This document shows positions 33,024 through 44,208 of a stretch of 64,000 nt of DNA, in pieces. The notes beneath the pieces are model-generated. The model was not told the DNA's origin. It searched no databases and worked only from the letters and a program-made list of their open reading frames with translations. Within the stretch, counting starts at the first letter, position 1; every line of letters starts with the position of its first letter. The stretch comes from Cladosporium sp. IMV 00045 (taxonomy: Eukaryota; Ascomycota; Dothideomycetes; Cladosporiales; Cladosporiaceae), in NCBI GenBank assembly GCA_001931905.2, contig MSJI02000861.1:100552-164551 (forward strand), given 5' to 3'. Both the position numbers and the translations under genes were made by a program.

Positions 33024-35270
33024 TCAATTCCTGTTCTCGACAGCTCGGTTCTCACTCGTAGCAACCGCAACCAAAGCCTCCAGCCGTCCCATATCGTTTC
33101 GTGTCTCGGGGCTGGGGGCTTGCATGTAGCCGGCGGCGAAGCGTGGGTCGTGACCAGATTGCAATGCGTAGGTGTGTTGCTGTGCGGCTTGCAGGTGGCC
33201 GGGTGCGGGCGCGAAGGATTGAATCCCAGAGTCGGTCCTTGGTGCTCCGTCTTTCTCGTCATGCGGCTGCATGGGTTGCTGTGGAGGTGGGATCGGGTAG
33301 GAGGAGGCGTGGTATACCTTGTGCTGGTCATCGATGCCGCCGACTGGGACAGCGGGTGGTGCGTGTGCTGGGTAAGGCTCATTCTGGCTGACTATGACAG
33401 GATGATATTCTCCATCTTGTTGTGTCAGTGGCGTGGGCACGCCGTCACTGCTACCAGAATCTTCGGGCGATGGGCGACCGAAAGACACCGGTCCCACAGG
33501 ACCACCATACCATGCCTGACGTTTGTTGCGGCGCGGTGTCGAGGGCTGTTCGTTGTGTGCAGATGTGGGCAGCGGATTGACCTGCGGTGGCATTGCAGCA
33601 GATTGTTGCACGAAATAGCCGGGTTGAGGCGGAGGACCGTTCTGCCACTGGCCATCCGATGGAGGTGGAGGAGGAGCATTTGCAGAGGTGATGTCCAAGC
33701 GAGTCAGGTTTTGGTGCAAGCCTGCGTCGGACGGACGACCAGAGCTGTGAGGGCGAGGCTCCTGATCTAACATCATAGGGCTGCTGGCCGGTTGGCGTGC
33801 AGTGGGTGGTGGTGCATGATCGAAGCTCTCAATACCTGGCAGCCTGGTGACTTGGCTAGCAGCTGATTGCTGAGAGAAGGCTGGCCTTGGCTCGTCTGGT
33901 GTCTGACCGTACATCAGGCCGCTGGTGGCAGGTCGCTGTGTATAACTTGGGTGGGTACCAGAATGCCACGTCCTACGTCTAAACTCTAACTCGGTCTCGG
34001 AATCACGGCGACCGTGCGAGAAGACGGAGCTTGTCGGGCTGGCATAAACGCTGCTCTGCTGGGAGTAAGCCGGGTTTGCAGCTCCTGGAATAGGACTGTA
34101 ATACGGCGGCGGATAGGAAGTGTTTTGCATCGGGTTGCCACTGGACGGCACAGACAGGCGGCGTCCATGTCGTGCGCCGTTGTAGAAGCTGGAGCGGGAA
34201 ATTGACGAAGGTGGCGAGGTAAAGCCAGGACTTGCCGGGCCAGTCGAAAAGGTCGTGGATGTTGGCGTGCTGAAGCCGGTGGGCGATTGAGGGTAATATG
34301 CATATTGCTGGCCAGGGCTTCCAGTGACCGAGTTGTAGGTGTCGATGCTCATCATGGCACGCTTGGAAGGGTCGTTGGCCATGGCCAAGGGAGCAGGTCT
34401 ACGTCTAAGGTCTTCTGGAACACCAACACTCGAGGCTGTCGAACCAACACTAGAAGCAGACAGATTTCGGCTGTGCCCTCTGCTGTGACCGCCCTGGCTG
34501 TTCATAGTATTCGAACGTGGCCGACTGTTTCCGGGAGGGCGAACTCTGTCGGTCCTTATTTGACGCTGAAACCTCGTACTCGTAGCCGCAAGCGAATCAC
34601 CAGGAATGTCCTCATTGACGTGCACCGTCTGCGCATGTTGACGGAGATTGTCCAGGCGGGAGAATCTGCGTGAGCAATGACATTGAAACGGTCGCTCTCC
34701 GGTGTGTTTCCTGAAATGAAGTCAGCACATGTATACTATCCCAAGCATGCTCATGTCTACCAACCGTATGTGTCTCGCCAAATGCTCACTGCGGGTGAAG
34801 CTCAGCTGACAAGGAGGGAAGTCGGTGCAGAAGAAACGTTGGCCCTTTTTCTTCTTGGACGGTCTTTGAGAATCGCTCGTCACGCTCTCGTTGTCAGACC
34901 CGTCGTCTTCCGCGCCTTCCTCAGCATCGCCCTCACCCATTTCCACATCATCCGAGCGCTCCGACACGACCGATCTGTTCGAGCTGCCGCGCTTCAAGGA
35001 CAAGTCCTCCCTTTTGGCACGTTCCGGACCATGCGCTGACGGCGGATCGTCTGGCAAGGCTCTCTGACCGCGGACGCCGCCAAAGCCATGTCGAGTTGGT
35101 GTCTCGGGAGCGGTTTCGTCGGCTGGTGCTCCAGACTCGGAAGGAGGCTGACGGGAGAAGCGCACGTTCGGAGTGGGTGTTGTGGGCGTGTTGTCTCCGG
35201 CCTGGGGAGGGCGATCGGGCGCGCTCAGCGAGGTGTGGACGACATCGTGGTGGTGGGAGACGTCGGCCAT
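33024..35270 (-). CDS. C2H2 zinc-finger transcription factor (two fingers)
   Basis: Two exons (34765-35270, 33024-34710) encode 730 residues. The 54-nt intron falls inside the linker between fingers 1 and 2, with an unusual GTTGGT donor and a CTGAC branch site. The N-terminal 140 residues are disordered and acidic, ending in a basic SKKKKGQ run. Finger 1 is C148-x5-C154-x12-H167-x3-H171, and finger 2 is C179-x1-C181-x12-H194-x4-H199, joined by KHTGERPFQ. The wide and narrow Cys spacings are distinctive of this fungal family. Next come a conserved [15 protein letters not shown] segment and ~500 residues of Ser/Pro/Gln/Tyr-rich low-complexity sequence typical of activation or repression regions. 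It should act in the nucleus; target genes are unknown. Confidence 0.92.
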
Positions 35271-35612
35271 CGCGCGACGGACTCAGCGGGGAGTGGGCGT
35301 TGTCTCGACCAGAGAGGAGTGCACTGGCGGGGAGTGGGCGTGATGATATTGTTCCAGGCGGGCGCAGAGACAGGATGTCGAACAGGGAGGTGTATATGGT
35401 AAAAGGCAAGGCTTGCTGCAGGTGCCCGAAGGCAGATGTGCGAGACGAGCGATATCGAGGCAGGCCGTCAGTCGCTGTCAGTCAGCGGCAGGCGGCTGGG
35501 AGAGTGGGTGCGAGGGCAGTAGTAGCGCGGGCGTCGGCGGCAGCGACTCAGGGCCCTTTCGGCGGCTCTCACACCGCAAGGCTGCGGGGCCAACAGTATA
35601 AGGTAATAATGA

Positions 35613-36170
35613 TGATGGTGGTGGTATATTAAAAGAAAAGACAGGAAGGTTGTCGCGGGAGGCAGAGACAGACTGTCGTTGCAGACGTTGGTGGGTGCTG
35701 CAGGGAGAGTAGTAGTGGTGTGTCGGAGTGTGAAGCTAAAGAAAGGCCGGCCGGCCTGGCAACGGAAGGCAGAGAGAGGGAGAGAGAGACGAGAATAACG
35801 GGCTGGCTGGTTGCTGGCTGGTCTCGATTGGATGGATGGCGGAGTAGAGGATAGATGACGCGCGGGAGAGAGCTGACTACAGACAGGATGATGTGTGAGG
35901 TACTACCAGACTGCTGAGCATGCAGAGAGTGCGGACAGAGGGGGGCAGTACAGGTACAGGTACAGGGCTGGGTCAATCAATCAAGGGCACGGAAGAGTGG
36001 GAAGGATGGTGAGGATGGTAAAGCGTGACACGCAGGCACAGCACGAGGAAGAGGAGGAGTGAGAGTAGTACCACCGACCAGCAGCAGCAGCGCATGTAGA
36101 GTCAGCGATACCTCCTACCGCAATGCGAGATGGTGGGGCCGGTATATGGGAGACGTTCAAGGTACCATGC
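35613..36170. repeat. Left copy of the direct duplication flanking the gap
   Basis: This segment starts TGATGGTGGTGGTATATT and ends TTCAAGGTACCATGC at the first N. The same start and end bound the right copy. The first ~265 bp are nearly identical between copies; the second half differs by several indels. Confidence 0.9.
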
Positions 36171-36190
36171 NNNNNNNNNNNNNNNNNNNN
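36171..36190. other. Assembly gap (20 N)
   Basis: Twenty undetermined bases. The number is round and probably nominal. Flanking sequence is duplicated, which suggests the gap joins two contig ends that actually overlap. Confidence 0.95.
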
Positions 36191-36684
36191 TGATGGTGGT
36201 GGTATATTAAAAGAAAAGACAGGAAGGTTGTCGCGGGAGGCAGAGACAGACTGTCGTTGCAGACGTTGGTGGGTGCTGCAGGGAGAGTAGTAGTGGTGTG
36301 TCGGAGTGTGAAGCTAAAGAAAGGCCGGCCGGCCTGGCAACGGAAGGCAGAGAGAGGGAGAGAGAGACGAGAATAACGGGCTGGCTGGTTGCTGGCTGGT
36401 CTCGATTGGATGGATGGCGGAGTAGAGGATAGATGACGCGGGAGAGAGCTGACTACAGGACGACTACTCAGAGGGGGGCAGTACAGGTACAGCGCAGGTC
36501 AACCAAGGGCACAGGACTGGGAAGGATGGTAAAGCGTGACACGCAGGCACAGCACGAGGAAGAGGAGGAGGAGGAGTGAGAGTAGTACCACTGACCAGCA
36601 GCAGCGCATGTAGAGTCAGCGATACCTCCTACCGTAATGCGAGATGGTGGGGCCGGTATATGGGAGACGTTCAAGGTACCATGC
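36191..36684. repeat. Right copy of the direct duplication flanking the gap
   Basis: This copy begins immediately after the last N with the same bases that open the left copy and ends with the same GGTACCATGC. It is 494 bp against 558 bp on the left, the difference coming from several deletions in the region after ~36430. Confidence 0.9.
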
Positions 36685-39600
36685 ATATAATTGGTTAGTA
36701 GATATGCTAGTATACCTGATTTTCGATAGTGAGATTTTCAATCATAGCATCAACACGCAAGGAACATTACCACAAACGAATACCTGCAGTCTGTATGTAG
36801 ACTTGCAGAACAACGACGATGGATTATTCGACATGGCGCAACTCAAAACGATCATCCAAAGTGGCGTAGCGATCGAAAGTCCATCTCAAAACCCAAGATA
36901 GGAAGGAGCCGTCAAATGTAAGTGAAACTTGAAATACCCCTCAAGTTCACTACACATATTTTGAGACAAACCCAAGAGATCGCCATCGCGACCAAAGTCG
37001 ACCATCTCCTTGGGCCTGCAGATCCCTGAGACCTCTCCCAAGCCGTCCCACCGTTGATCCTGACTCGGATTGTGTCATCGACCGCCCATCATCCATCCAG
37101 ATATATCCAATACCATCTCTCCCTCGCATACCACTGTGCTATCTCATCCGTTGCTACTCCGCTTCCTCCAAAACACTTGTAGATCTCCCTCCTCATGCCC
37201 AAACACCAATAGCATACCTCACACACACACTCACACACACACAAGTCTCTCACCTTGCCTTGCCTCGCCGTGTCTTCCCCCCTCCTTCACACAAGCCAGG
37301 CCCAGCCCGCCACCACACCCACACTCGCGAGACGTTCAACCACATCTCCCCTCGGTATTGGTCGGAGCGGAAAGAAAGGGCATGGCTAGACAAGAGCTCC
37401 TCTTGCTCTCTGCCTCTGCCTCTGCCCAAAACAACATCCCACACACGAAACTCTACCAACGCGTCAGGTGAAACTTAGCGACACTTGCCATTCTAGCCCG
37501 CGCTTTTGCCTTTTGCCCCACAGCCTTTTGACCTGCATTTCTTGTGGGTTGCTTTTGGTCTCTCATGTATGTATGCATGTACTCTATTTCGCTTGTATGC
37601 TTTCTCGCGCGACCCACGCAAATCAGGCACAAGGCACCACCATCCAGAGCTTTTTGCGACGGCTGGCACGGTTCCTGGTTTCTTGTCTCTCCTCGTCTTC
37701 TGTACCACCGACAATACAGTCTAGTGGACCAAACTAAGATCTCTCTAAGCAAGTCTTCTGATTTCTCATAAACGCTTTCGATTCGGGAACACACTATATT
37801 GCCTCTCACGCACCAAATCTCCAGTTTCCAGGTACGAGAGAACCCTCACAGACTCTGCTGGCGCATCTTCGCGCTGCCGACTCTGCAAGCCAAAAAGCGC
37901 CCGCGAAAGCCAGAACGAACTCTAGAAAACGAAGAACCGAAGAGTTGGGACCCGCCTTTCGGCTGGTCCGAGACATTTTTGCTGCTGCGATTCAGGTACC
38001 TCACGGTCATGGCAACCAGACAAGAAGCCAGCGCTGCCGTCTTTGATCGAAAAGTTCTTTCATGGTCCGATGACCTTCATTGTCTTGTCTTGTCTTCGTC
38101 GTCGTCACCGCGCGGGGACTCGGTCGCCAGGGCTCAGGGTCAGGTGTCTTGCATTCTTCGCCACGATATAGTCAATCGTCTATATTTTTGCCACATTCCA
38201 AAGTAACCAAATGTTCCAATCCCCTCGTGAAATCTAAGGTAAGCATGATTCCAGAGCCAAACCAGAGAACCGAAAATCGAAGAGTCTTGAGTCTCGAATC
38301 GCCCAGCCCGCCTCTCTCAGCCTCATCACAAACAAAGCTCAACCCGTCTCCCACAGCCTCGAGGCGTCAAGCCAAAACCCAACGCCAAAACGCCCAACCG
38401 CCGTCAAAGCGATCACATGCTACCGATCTGTTCCGTCGTCTACCGTGTACTTACATACCTTACCAGCGGGAAGGATTTGGGCGAGTGGGGAGTAGCGAGT
38501 AAGAGAGGCGAGGGGGGGATCGTACATTTCGTAGGTACTAGACTAAACTAGAAGGGAGTTGGTAAGGTCCTGTAAGCTTATCTAGGCAAACACACGTGCA
38601 GCAGCACCGAAAGTATGCGACGCAAGGATGATGGCTGTTTCGTCTTGGATGTGTGCTATGCTATGGTAAGGTAACCTATTCGGTGTCTTCTTCTTCCGGA
38701 TTTGGGAGAAAGGTCAAGTAGTGAAAGACGTGGCTTTGTTAACTTGACATATTGTTCTGGTTTCTTTTGCCTGGCGTTTGCTCTACGTACCTACATCGTC
38801 TGTCTGATGTTTCCTTGAAGGCCAGAAGAACTCGTCTCACTCACAGGCCTTAATGGGACTACAAATCACTGCATCCGACCATGTGATCTTCTCACCTTCC
38901 CACGCCCGCCCACGAGCCTTGACACGCACAAGACAATTTCCTCGAGGGCAGAGGGCTCAGAACGGCAAAAGGCAAAGCCAAGGCAAGGTATCTACCTTAC
39001 AAACAGGCAGACCGTAGTCAAGAGCGAGAAAACGCTACATCGCGGCGATACTTTCAAGCCTTCTCTCCTTCCTCGCAGATATAGTCACGGCTATACAAAG
39101 GACAAAAGAGGTATGTACCTCATCACTTACTCTATCTCACATGCGCCAGCCAGGTATCTCCGTAATGCGAGGCCACACCAACGCACCATCGATGCATGCA
39201 TGCAAGAAAGCATGCCGCACCTGCATGGCCCACTGACACCCTGCATGTCTGCCCCGCGCGCGCTCCTTGGTGCTGGTTGCGGGATGGATGAAGTACATGT
39301 ACATGTACATGACATGTATGCTGTGGTGTTTTGAGAGAAAATTTGTCGGGTTGTTGCTGCTGCAAGGGACTCGCGTGTGTCGCATGGATATATTAGGTAT
39401 GAACCGTATGATACATGGGTATAGGGACCGTTGCTTTGCGATCGACGTTGGTTGGGACGTCGAGTCAAGTATTTCATTATTGATGCTATCAAGATTAGAG
39501 TCCCATGAAGCTCTCCTTCGGTAGAGATCACAAGAGGAGTGCCTTGTCTTCGTGCTGCTCAATTTCATTCTCACAGAATGGCACCGATTTGAATACCAGC

Positions 39601-39702
39601 CTGATACATTTGGTTCACAACAGACAGCCAGTGCCTATCCCAATAGCGATGGTTCTCGCATAAGAGAATAATCGTAATGCGTCATGCTTCTTTCGCCTTT
39701 CC

Positions 39703-41622
39703 TCACATATCAAGCAACTCCTCCGCGAAATCATCCAAAAAGACCGTCTTGAAATTCTCGCCCCACTTCTCCCTGAACGCACTGCGCAGGTACATCTTGC
39801 TGATATTAGCACTCCAGCTGACGAGCTCGACTTTCCACCCCTTCTTCAGCGCGCGCTCGGCCATGGCCATGAACCCGTCACTGTACTCCGCCTGCGCCGC
39901 GTCACCGGTGGCGATGACCATGGTCGAAGGCTCCTCGGTGTCGACGACGGACTCGAGGATCTTCAAGTGCAGGATCTCGTCGACGCCTTGCTCGATCATC
40001 TTCGCGGGCGCGTACTGCGGCTCCTTCCCGGCGGTCGTTTCTGAGCCGCGCGTGGGAGTCTGAGCTGGCGCAGGCGCTTTCACGCCGTTACGCTTGCCGT
40101 TACGCAGTGCGTCCTGTTCCTTGAAGTAGATCTGGCGCTCGGTGAGCTCCTTGGCCTTATAGACCTTGTCAAGAAGCGACAACTCGTATCCGACCTTCCT
40201 TGCTGTCACAAACGCAGGGATTTCGGGCAAGGAGCCGACTAAGACTCGCTTTGCCACCGGTCTCCTGCGTTCCATCAATAGCGAAAGGGAGTCGAAGGAG
40301 ATGTTAGCATTACCCGTATGCCAGTGCACAGGGATTCCGCGTTCGCGCTTGAGCTGGTCGTTGAAACCGATGAAGATGTTGCTGGCGTCGATGAAGACGT
40401 GGACACCCTTTGGATCGTTGGAGTGGTTGACCATGTTTGCCGGCGAGACTAGGTAGGGCCTCTCCTGAGGATGCTCATTAAGCAATCGCAGGAACAGCGC
40501 CCAGTGCTTGTCCTCACCAGAACGGATAATTCGGGGTTCGATGGCGTTGGGTCGTTTCGAAGGGGTGCTTGGGGTCTGCATGGCAGCTTTCACTGCCTGA
40601 ACAGCCTGCTTGGCCGCTTCTTCCTGGGATGACATGGGGTCTGACATGTCTTTCTTCTTGTGTGCTTGCGTTGTAGCGGGCGGACCATATTGCTGGTTCT
40701 TGAAATTAGGAGTCGCAAGAGGCGGCTTCTGATTGTAAGATTCGTAAAGGGCTGCGGCTTGTGCGTGTTTGACTGGGGTAGTGGTTGCTGGCTGAGATAG
40801 ATGTCGCTTGGTCGCATCAAGATGTTTGGGACGAGGCGTGGAAAGGGGGTCGTTTTCAACTTTGGTCGGCTTGACCTTCTCCTCCTTCTTTCGAGGAGCA
40901 ACAGAAGCAGGAAGTAATCCTTTCGACAAGGCAAGAGGTGCGGTCGAGGAGCTAGAGCGAACGAACCCAGGCAATCCGCTTGGGCCTTGCTGTTTCGTAG
41001 GTGTACTGGAACCGACATGAGCGCTCGCCTTACGAGCCGGTGTGGTCCGCAGTGGTCCATCAGCTTCGTTCTCCGACATGGCACCCTGTCTCGCAGCCAA
41101 TGCCTTTTCTTGTGCCTTTCGCTCTTTCCTGTTGGCCTTCTTACGTTGCGTCTTGGTGAGCTTCGGAGCTTCCAAAGAGGTCGAATGATCGGTAATACTC
41201 CCAGCGGTGTCATCGGCACTCTCCTGGTCTTTCCATGTGACGCCTCTTGCTTTCTTCGCTGCCGGTCCGACATATGTTGCGCCGTCTGAAGTGTAGTCTC
41301 GAATGCTGACTACCCTACCATGGTCGTCAGGCGATGTCCCCTTTGTGAAGTCCACATCGTGGAGGGGAACACCCATGTACTCCCATATTTTAGCAAAATC
41401 ACCAAGACCGCCAGAGGGCTTCTTGGCGAAGTCTTTCTTGTCTACGCCTTCATCAATGCCACTGTCATGAAACTCATCGCTTCCGTTAGATTTCGGTGGC
41501 GAAGCGGGCGGTTGGGCAGCAGGCCGTCGTAGCTGGTCGGCGGCGGCAGTGGAGGGGTTGCTGTTGAGCAATTCAAGCGCATGAGAGAAGTCCCAGGGCT
41601 TGCTGGGGGTCAACGTGCTCAT
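39703..41622 (-). CDS. NYN/PIN-like domain protein
   Basis: A single exon of 639 residues. Residues ~1-390 are mostly disordered and rich in Ser, Pro, Thr and Lys, with a short conserved N-terminal part (GDFAKIWEYMGVPLHDVDF at ~73-91) and a basic KKANRKERKAQEKAL helix (~162). The C-terminal third carries a NYN-type PIN-like nuclease fold: VHVFIDASNIFIGF at ~410 with the first acidic residue, RVLVGSLPEIPAFV in a second strand, and VIATGDAAQAEYSDGFMAMAE near 570 with further Asp/Glu, followed by WKVELVSWSANISKMYLR. Such domains are predicted RNases. The acidic residues appear present, but activity is not shown. The extended fungal N terminus may bind partners. Confidence 0.85.
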   Translation of the reverse strand: MSTLTPSKPWDFSHALELLNSNPSTAAADQLRRPAAQPPASPPKSNGSDEFHDSGIDEGVDKKDFAKKPSGGLGDFAKIWEYMGVPLHDVDFTKGTSPDDHGRVVSIRDYTSDGATYVGPAAKKARGVTWKDQESADDTAGSITDHSTSLEAPKLTKTQRKKANRKERKAQEKALAARQGAMSENEADGPLRTTPARKASAHVGSSTPTKQQGPSGLPGFVRSSSSTAPLALSKGLLPASVAPRKKEEKVKPTKVENDPLSTPRPKHLDATKRHLSQPATTTPVKHAQAAALYESYNQKPPLATPNFKNQQYGPPATTQAHKKKDMSDPMSSQEEAAKQAVQAVKAAMQTPSTPSKRPNAIEPRIIRSGEDKHWALFLRLLNEHPQERPYLVSPANMVNHSNDPKGVHVFIDASNIFIGFNDQLKRERGIPVHWHTGNANISFDSLSLLMERRRPVAKRVLVGSLPEIPAFVTARKVGYELSLLDKVYKAKELTERQIYFKEQDALRNGKRNGVKAPAPAQTPTRGSETTAGKEPQYAPAKMIEQGVDEILHLKILESVVDTEEPSTMVIATGDAAQAEYSDGFMAMAERALKKGWKVELVSWSANISKMYLRSAFREKWGENFKTVFLDDFAEELLDM

Positions 41623-42290
41623 GTAAAGTGGTTGTCGCGGGCGCTGAGCGCGCGATGTGTGGGTGGAGTGATGTTGTTGTCGCTGAATGGGAGTGTTTAG
41701 GGTGGGAGTAATGAGACTATCGACTTGCGGTCAGCTCGCCACCCGGCGTCGGCAACGGGCGTTGGATTGTGGGTCAAGCAAACATACGGCGGGTGTTGTT
41801 GAAGCGATGGATGGATGAATGTTGTTTTTATGCAGTAGAATGTGAAGTCATGTCGAGTGTGTGTAGTCAGAGAGGAGAAGGGGAAGTAGAAGTGTAGTGA
41901 GCAAGCGAACGCATTTGTACAGCACAGCATGCATTCATTCATGTGAACCAACGGGAAAGAGCAGAGCAGCCACGACCGATGACTGCACCACTCACTCCTT
42001 CAAGGTGGGGCTGAGATCTTCGCCTCAGGCATCAGGCATCTCTCAACTCCACCTCCAAGATGCAGTATGTGGATCTCACAACGAATGGCACGGATGGCGC
42101 CTCTTCCATGCGAGCCAGGGTTGTCCATTGATCCGAAAGCCACCTAGACCGCACTGTACATATATGTATTTCCATATTCATACAATGCCACTGCCATTCT
42201 TTCGGTAGCATTTTGCCAAATCGGCCGTCCAGTCCACACCAACAGACACAGATCCCAATGTCCAGACCAAGAGTATAAATACAAACATAC
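41623..42290. other. Divergent upstream region of the NYN gene and the mitochondrial carrier gene
   Basis: About 670 bp serving as the promoter region for both neighbours. AGTATAAATAC at 42271-42281 is a TATA-like element, but only 10-20 bp before the carrier ATG, so it is probably not its TATA box. Confidence 0.45.
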
Positions 42291-43599
42291 ATGTCCGCAG
42301 ACTTCTGGGCTGGCTACCTCAGCGGTGCCGTCGGCATTGTAATAGGCAACCCATTGGACCTCATCAAAACTCGCATCCAAGCCGGACCCTCTCACCTGGA
42401 CGGAACATCGAATTCACAACTTCCTCACCACGTCCCCCATACCCAACACTGGACGAGACAATTCGAACGCTGGAGCGCGCTGGTCCGTGGCGCCGCAGCA
42501 CCAATCCTAGGCTATGGCGCGCTCAACGCTCTCTTGTTCATGACCTACAATCGAAGCCTGGCCCTTCTGAACACAGGAAACGTCAATGAGTGGCCTGAGA
42601 ACCCTACACCGGGCAGTATCTGGGCGGCCGGTGCTCTGGGTGGATTGGCATCTTTCGTCGTCTCTGCCCCAACCGAGCTGGTCAAGTGTCGAGCTCAGGT
42701 TTCCAATCCACCTAAATCCTCCTGGCTGGTGACAAAAGAAATCTGGCAGACTGGTGGCTTGCGAGGGCTCTATCTCGGCGGTGGAATCACCAGCGTGAGA
42801 GATGCGGTGGGATATGGTTTCTAGTATGTCGTGTGGCCACCCGAGTAACTCATCTTCGATCGAACCGACAGCAAACGCTGACCATGTCCCCCTCATGCAC
42901 AGCTTTTGGAGCTACGAGATCTCCAAACGCTGGGCCCAGCAATACAACGCAAGCTCCAACCCAGGCCAAGCGCCGACCCAAACCCAAGAAGCCCTCTCAG
43001 TCCTCCTCTGTGGTGGACTCGCCGGAGTGGCGACCTGGGTCTCCATTTTCCCACTCGGTATGAGTTCCCACACAGCGAAGTCTTCCAACAATAATCAATC
43101 CCACTGACCAAACCAACCGAAAAACAGACGTGATCAAAACCCGCCTCCAAACCCACGACCTTCTGCACCACAACACCCCGTCCCCTTCCGCAACATCAGC
43201 AACAGCAACAACATCAGCAACCCAACCCCTCCTCCAACCGCAACCCCACCACCCCCAAACGCAATCAAGACCCTCCACCCTCACCATAGCCCTAACAGCC
43301 TACCGCACCGAAGGCCCCTCAGTATTCTTCCGCGGCATCGGGATTTGCAGCGCGCGCGCTTTCGTCGTGAACGCCGTGCAGTGGGCTGTATGTCTTCACC
43401 CTCTTCTCCCCATTTCTATGCTTCATGGAGTTTACCTCGATCGTTGAGCTAACGTCTTGTCTCTTTTCGCCATACTTAGGTTTACGAGTGGACGATGCGA
43501 GCTCTCACAGGAACAGCAGGAGCAGGAGCAGCGGGTGATGCAACTACGTCGACAGCGACGGCTTTAGAGGAAAGTAAAGCTGGGATGACGGCCATGTGA
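42291..43599 (+). CDS. Mitochondrial carrier family protein (SLC25)
   Basis: Four exons (42291-42823, 42903-43057, 43128-43387, 43480-43599) encode 355 residues. The family's three repeats are visible through their P-x-[DE]-x-x-[KR] motifs: NPLDLIKTRIQ (~21-31), APTELVKCRAQ (~130) and, across the second splice junction, FPLDVIKTRLQ (~228). It should be a six-helix carrier of the mitochondrial inner membrane. The third repeat has an unusual Ser/Thr/Ala/Pro/Gln-rich insertion of about 45 residues right after its motif. The C-terminal ~30 residues are Ala/Thr-rich. Transported substrate cannot be assigned from sequence alone; overall it resembles the carnitine/amino-acid carrier branch only loosely. 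Confidence 0.9.
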
Positions 43600-44208
43600 T
43601 GTGCTCAAATCGAGGGAATGTTTCCAGACCCATCATCCTGAGACAAGCAAAAAGCCATTAAGCAAAAGGGAAAGCAAAAGGGAAGAAATAAATACTACAC
43701 GAAAGATGGAACTGATCGAATGATTTGCCGCCCTCCGTGAACCATCTATGAACGCCCCTCCCTACCCTCTCAAACCGTACCCTGCCTTATACCTTCCCAT
43801 GTCCGTCCCATGCATGTGCCAGAACTATCCATCAGCGCCAATCCCCCCCGCCCGATCCGTATCCTAGGGTATGCTATGGTATGATATCCGACCCATCCCA
43901 AAAACGCCCTCTCCCCAAGACAAAAACACAGTACCACATAAACTCCTCGACAAGCAGAAAAAGCCGAAAAGTCAAGGTAAGAGAGAAAAAGCCAAAAAGC
44001 CACGCTGTACGCTATACGCTGGTATCAAAATCCCCCTCCGAAAGAAAAAACAAAAGTGTCAAGCCGTGGACAACGCCCAGAAACGCCTCGTGCGTCAGCA
44101 ACTGGTGAAAAGTGGAAACCACCAGAGAGAAAAGTAGAGGAGCCTTTCGCCCTTCCCTTTTCACCCCCTTTCTTTCCCTTGCTCCCCCAAAGGCAACCTA
44201 GTCTCACC
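43600..44208. other. Convergent 3' flanks of the carrier gene and KAR9
   Basis: About 610 bp between converging stop codons; A-rich strings on the plus strand (AAGCAAAAGGGAAGAAATAAA-type, near 43665-43695) suit 3' end formation. No gene is seen. Confidence 0.5.

Larger units (their letters stand above)
35271..39702. other. Long intergenic region upstream of the C2H2 regulator, containing an assembly gap
   Basis: About 4.4 kb with no supported gene, the longest such stretch here. The left part is purine-rich on the plus strand (a pyrimidine-rich leader for the C2H2 gene). It contains a 20-N gap with duplicated flanks. Beyond the gap are (CA)n runs near 37215-37243 and a TACATG-type tandem at ~39293-39316. 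ORFs of 70-145 residues occur on both strands but overlap and lack domains. A long 5' UTR or regulatory region is plausible. Confidence 0.5.
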
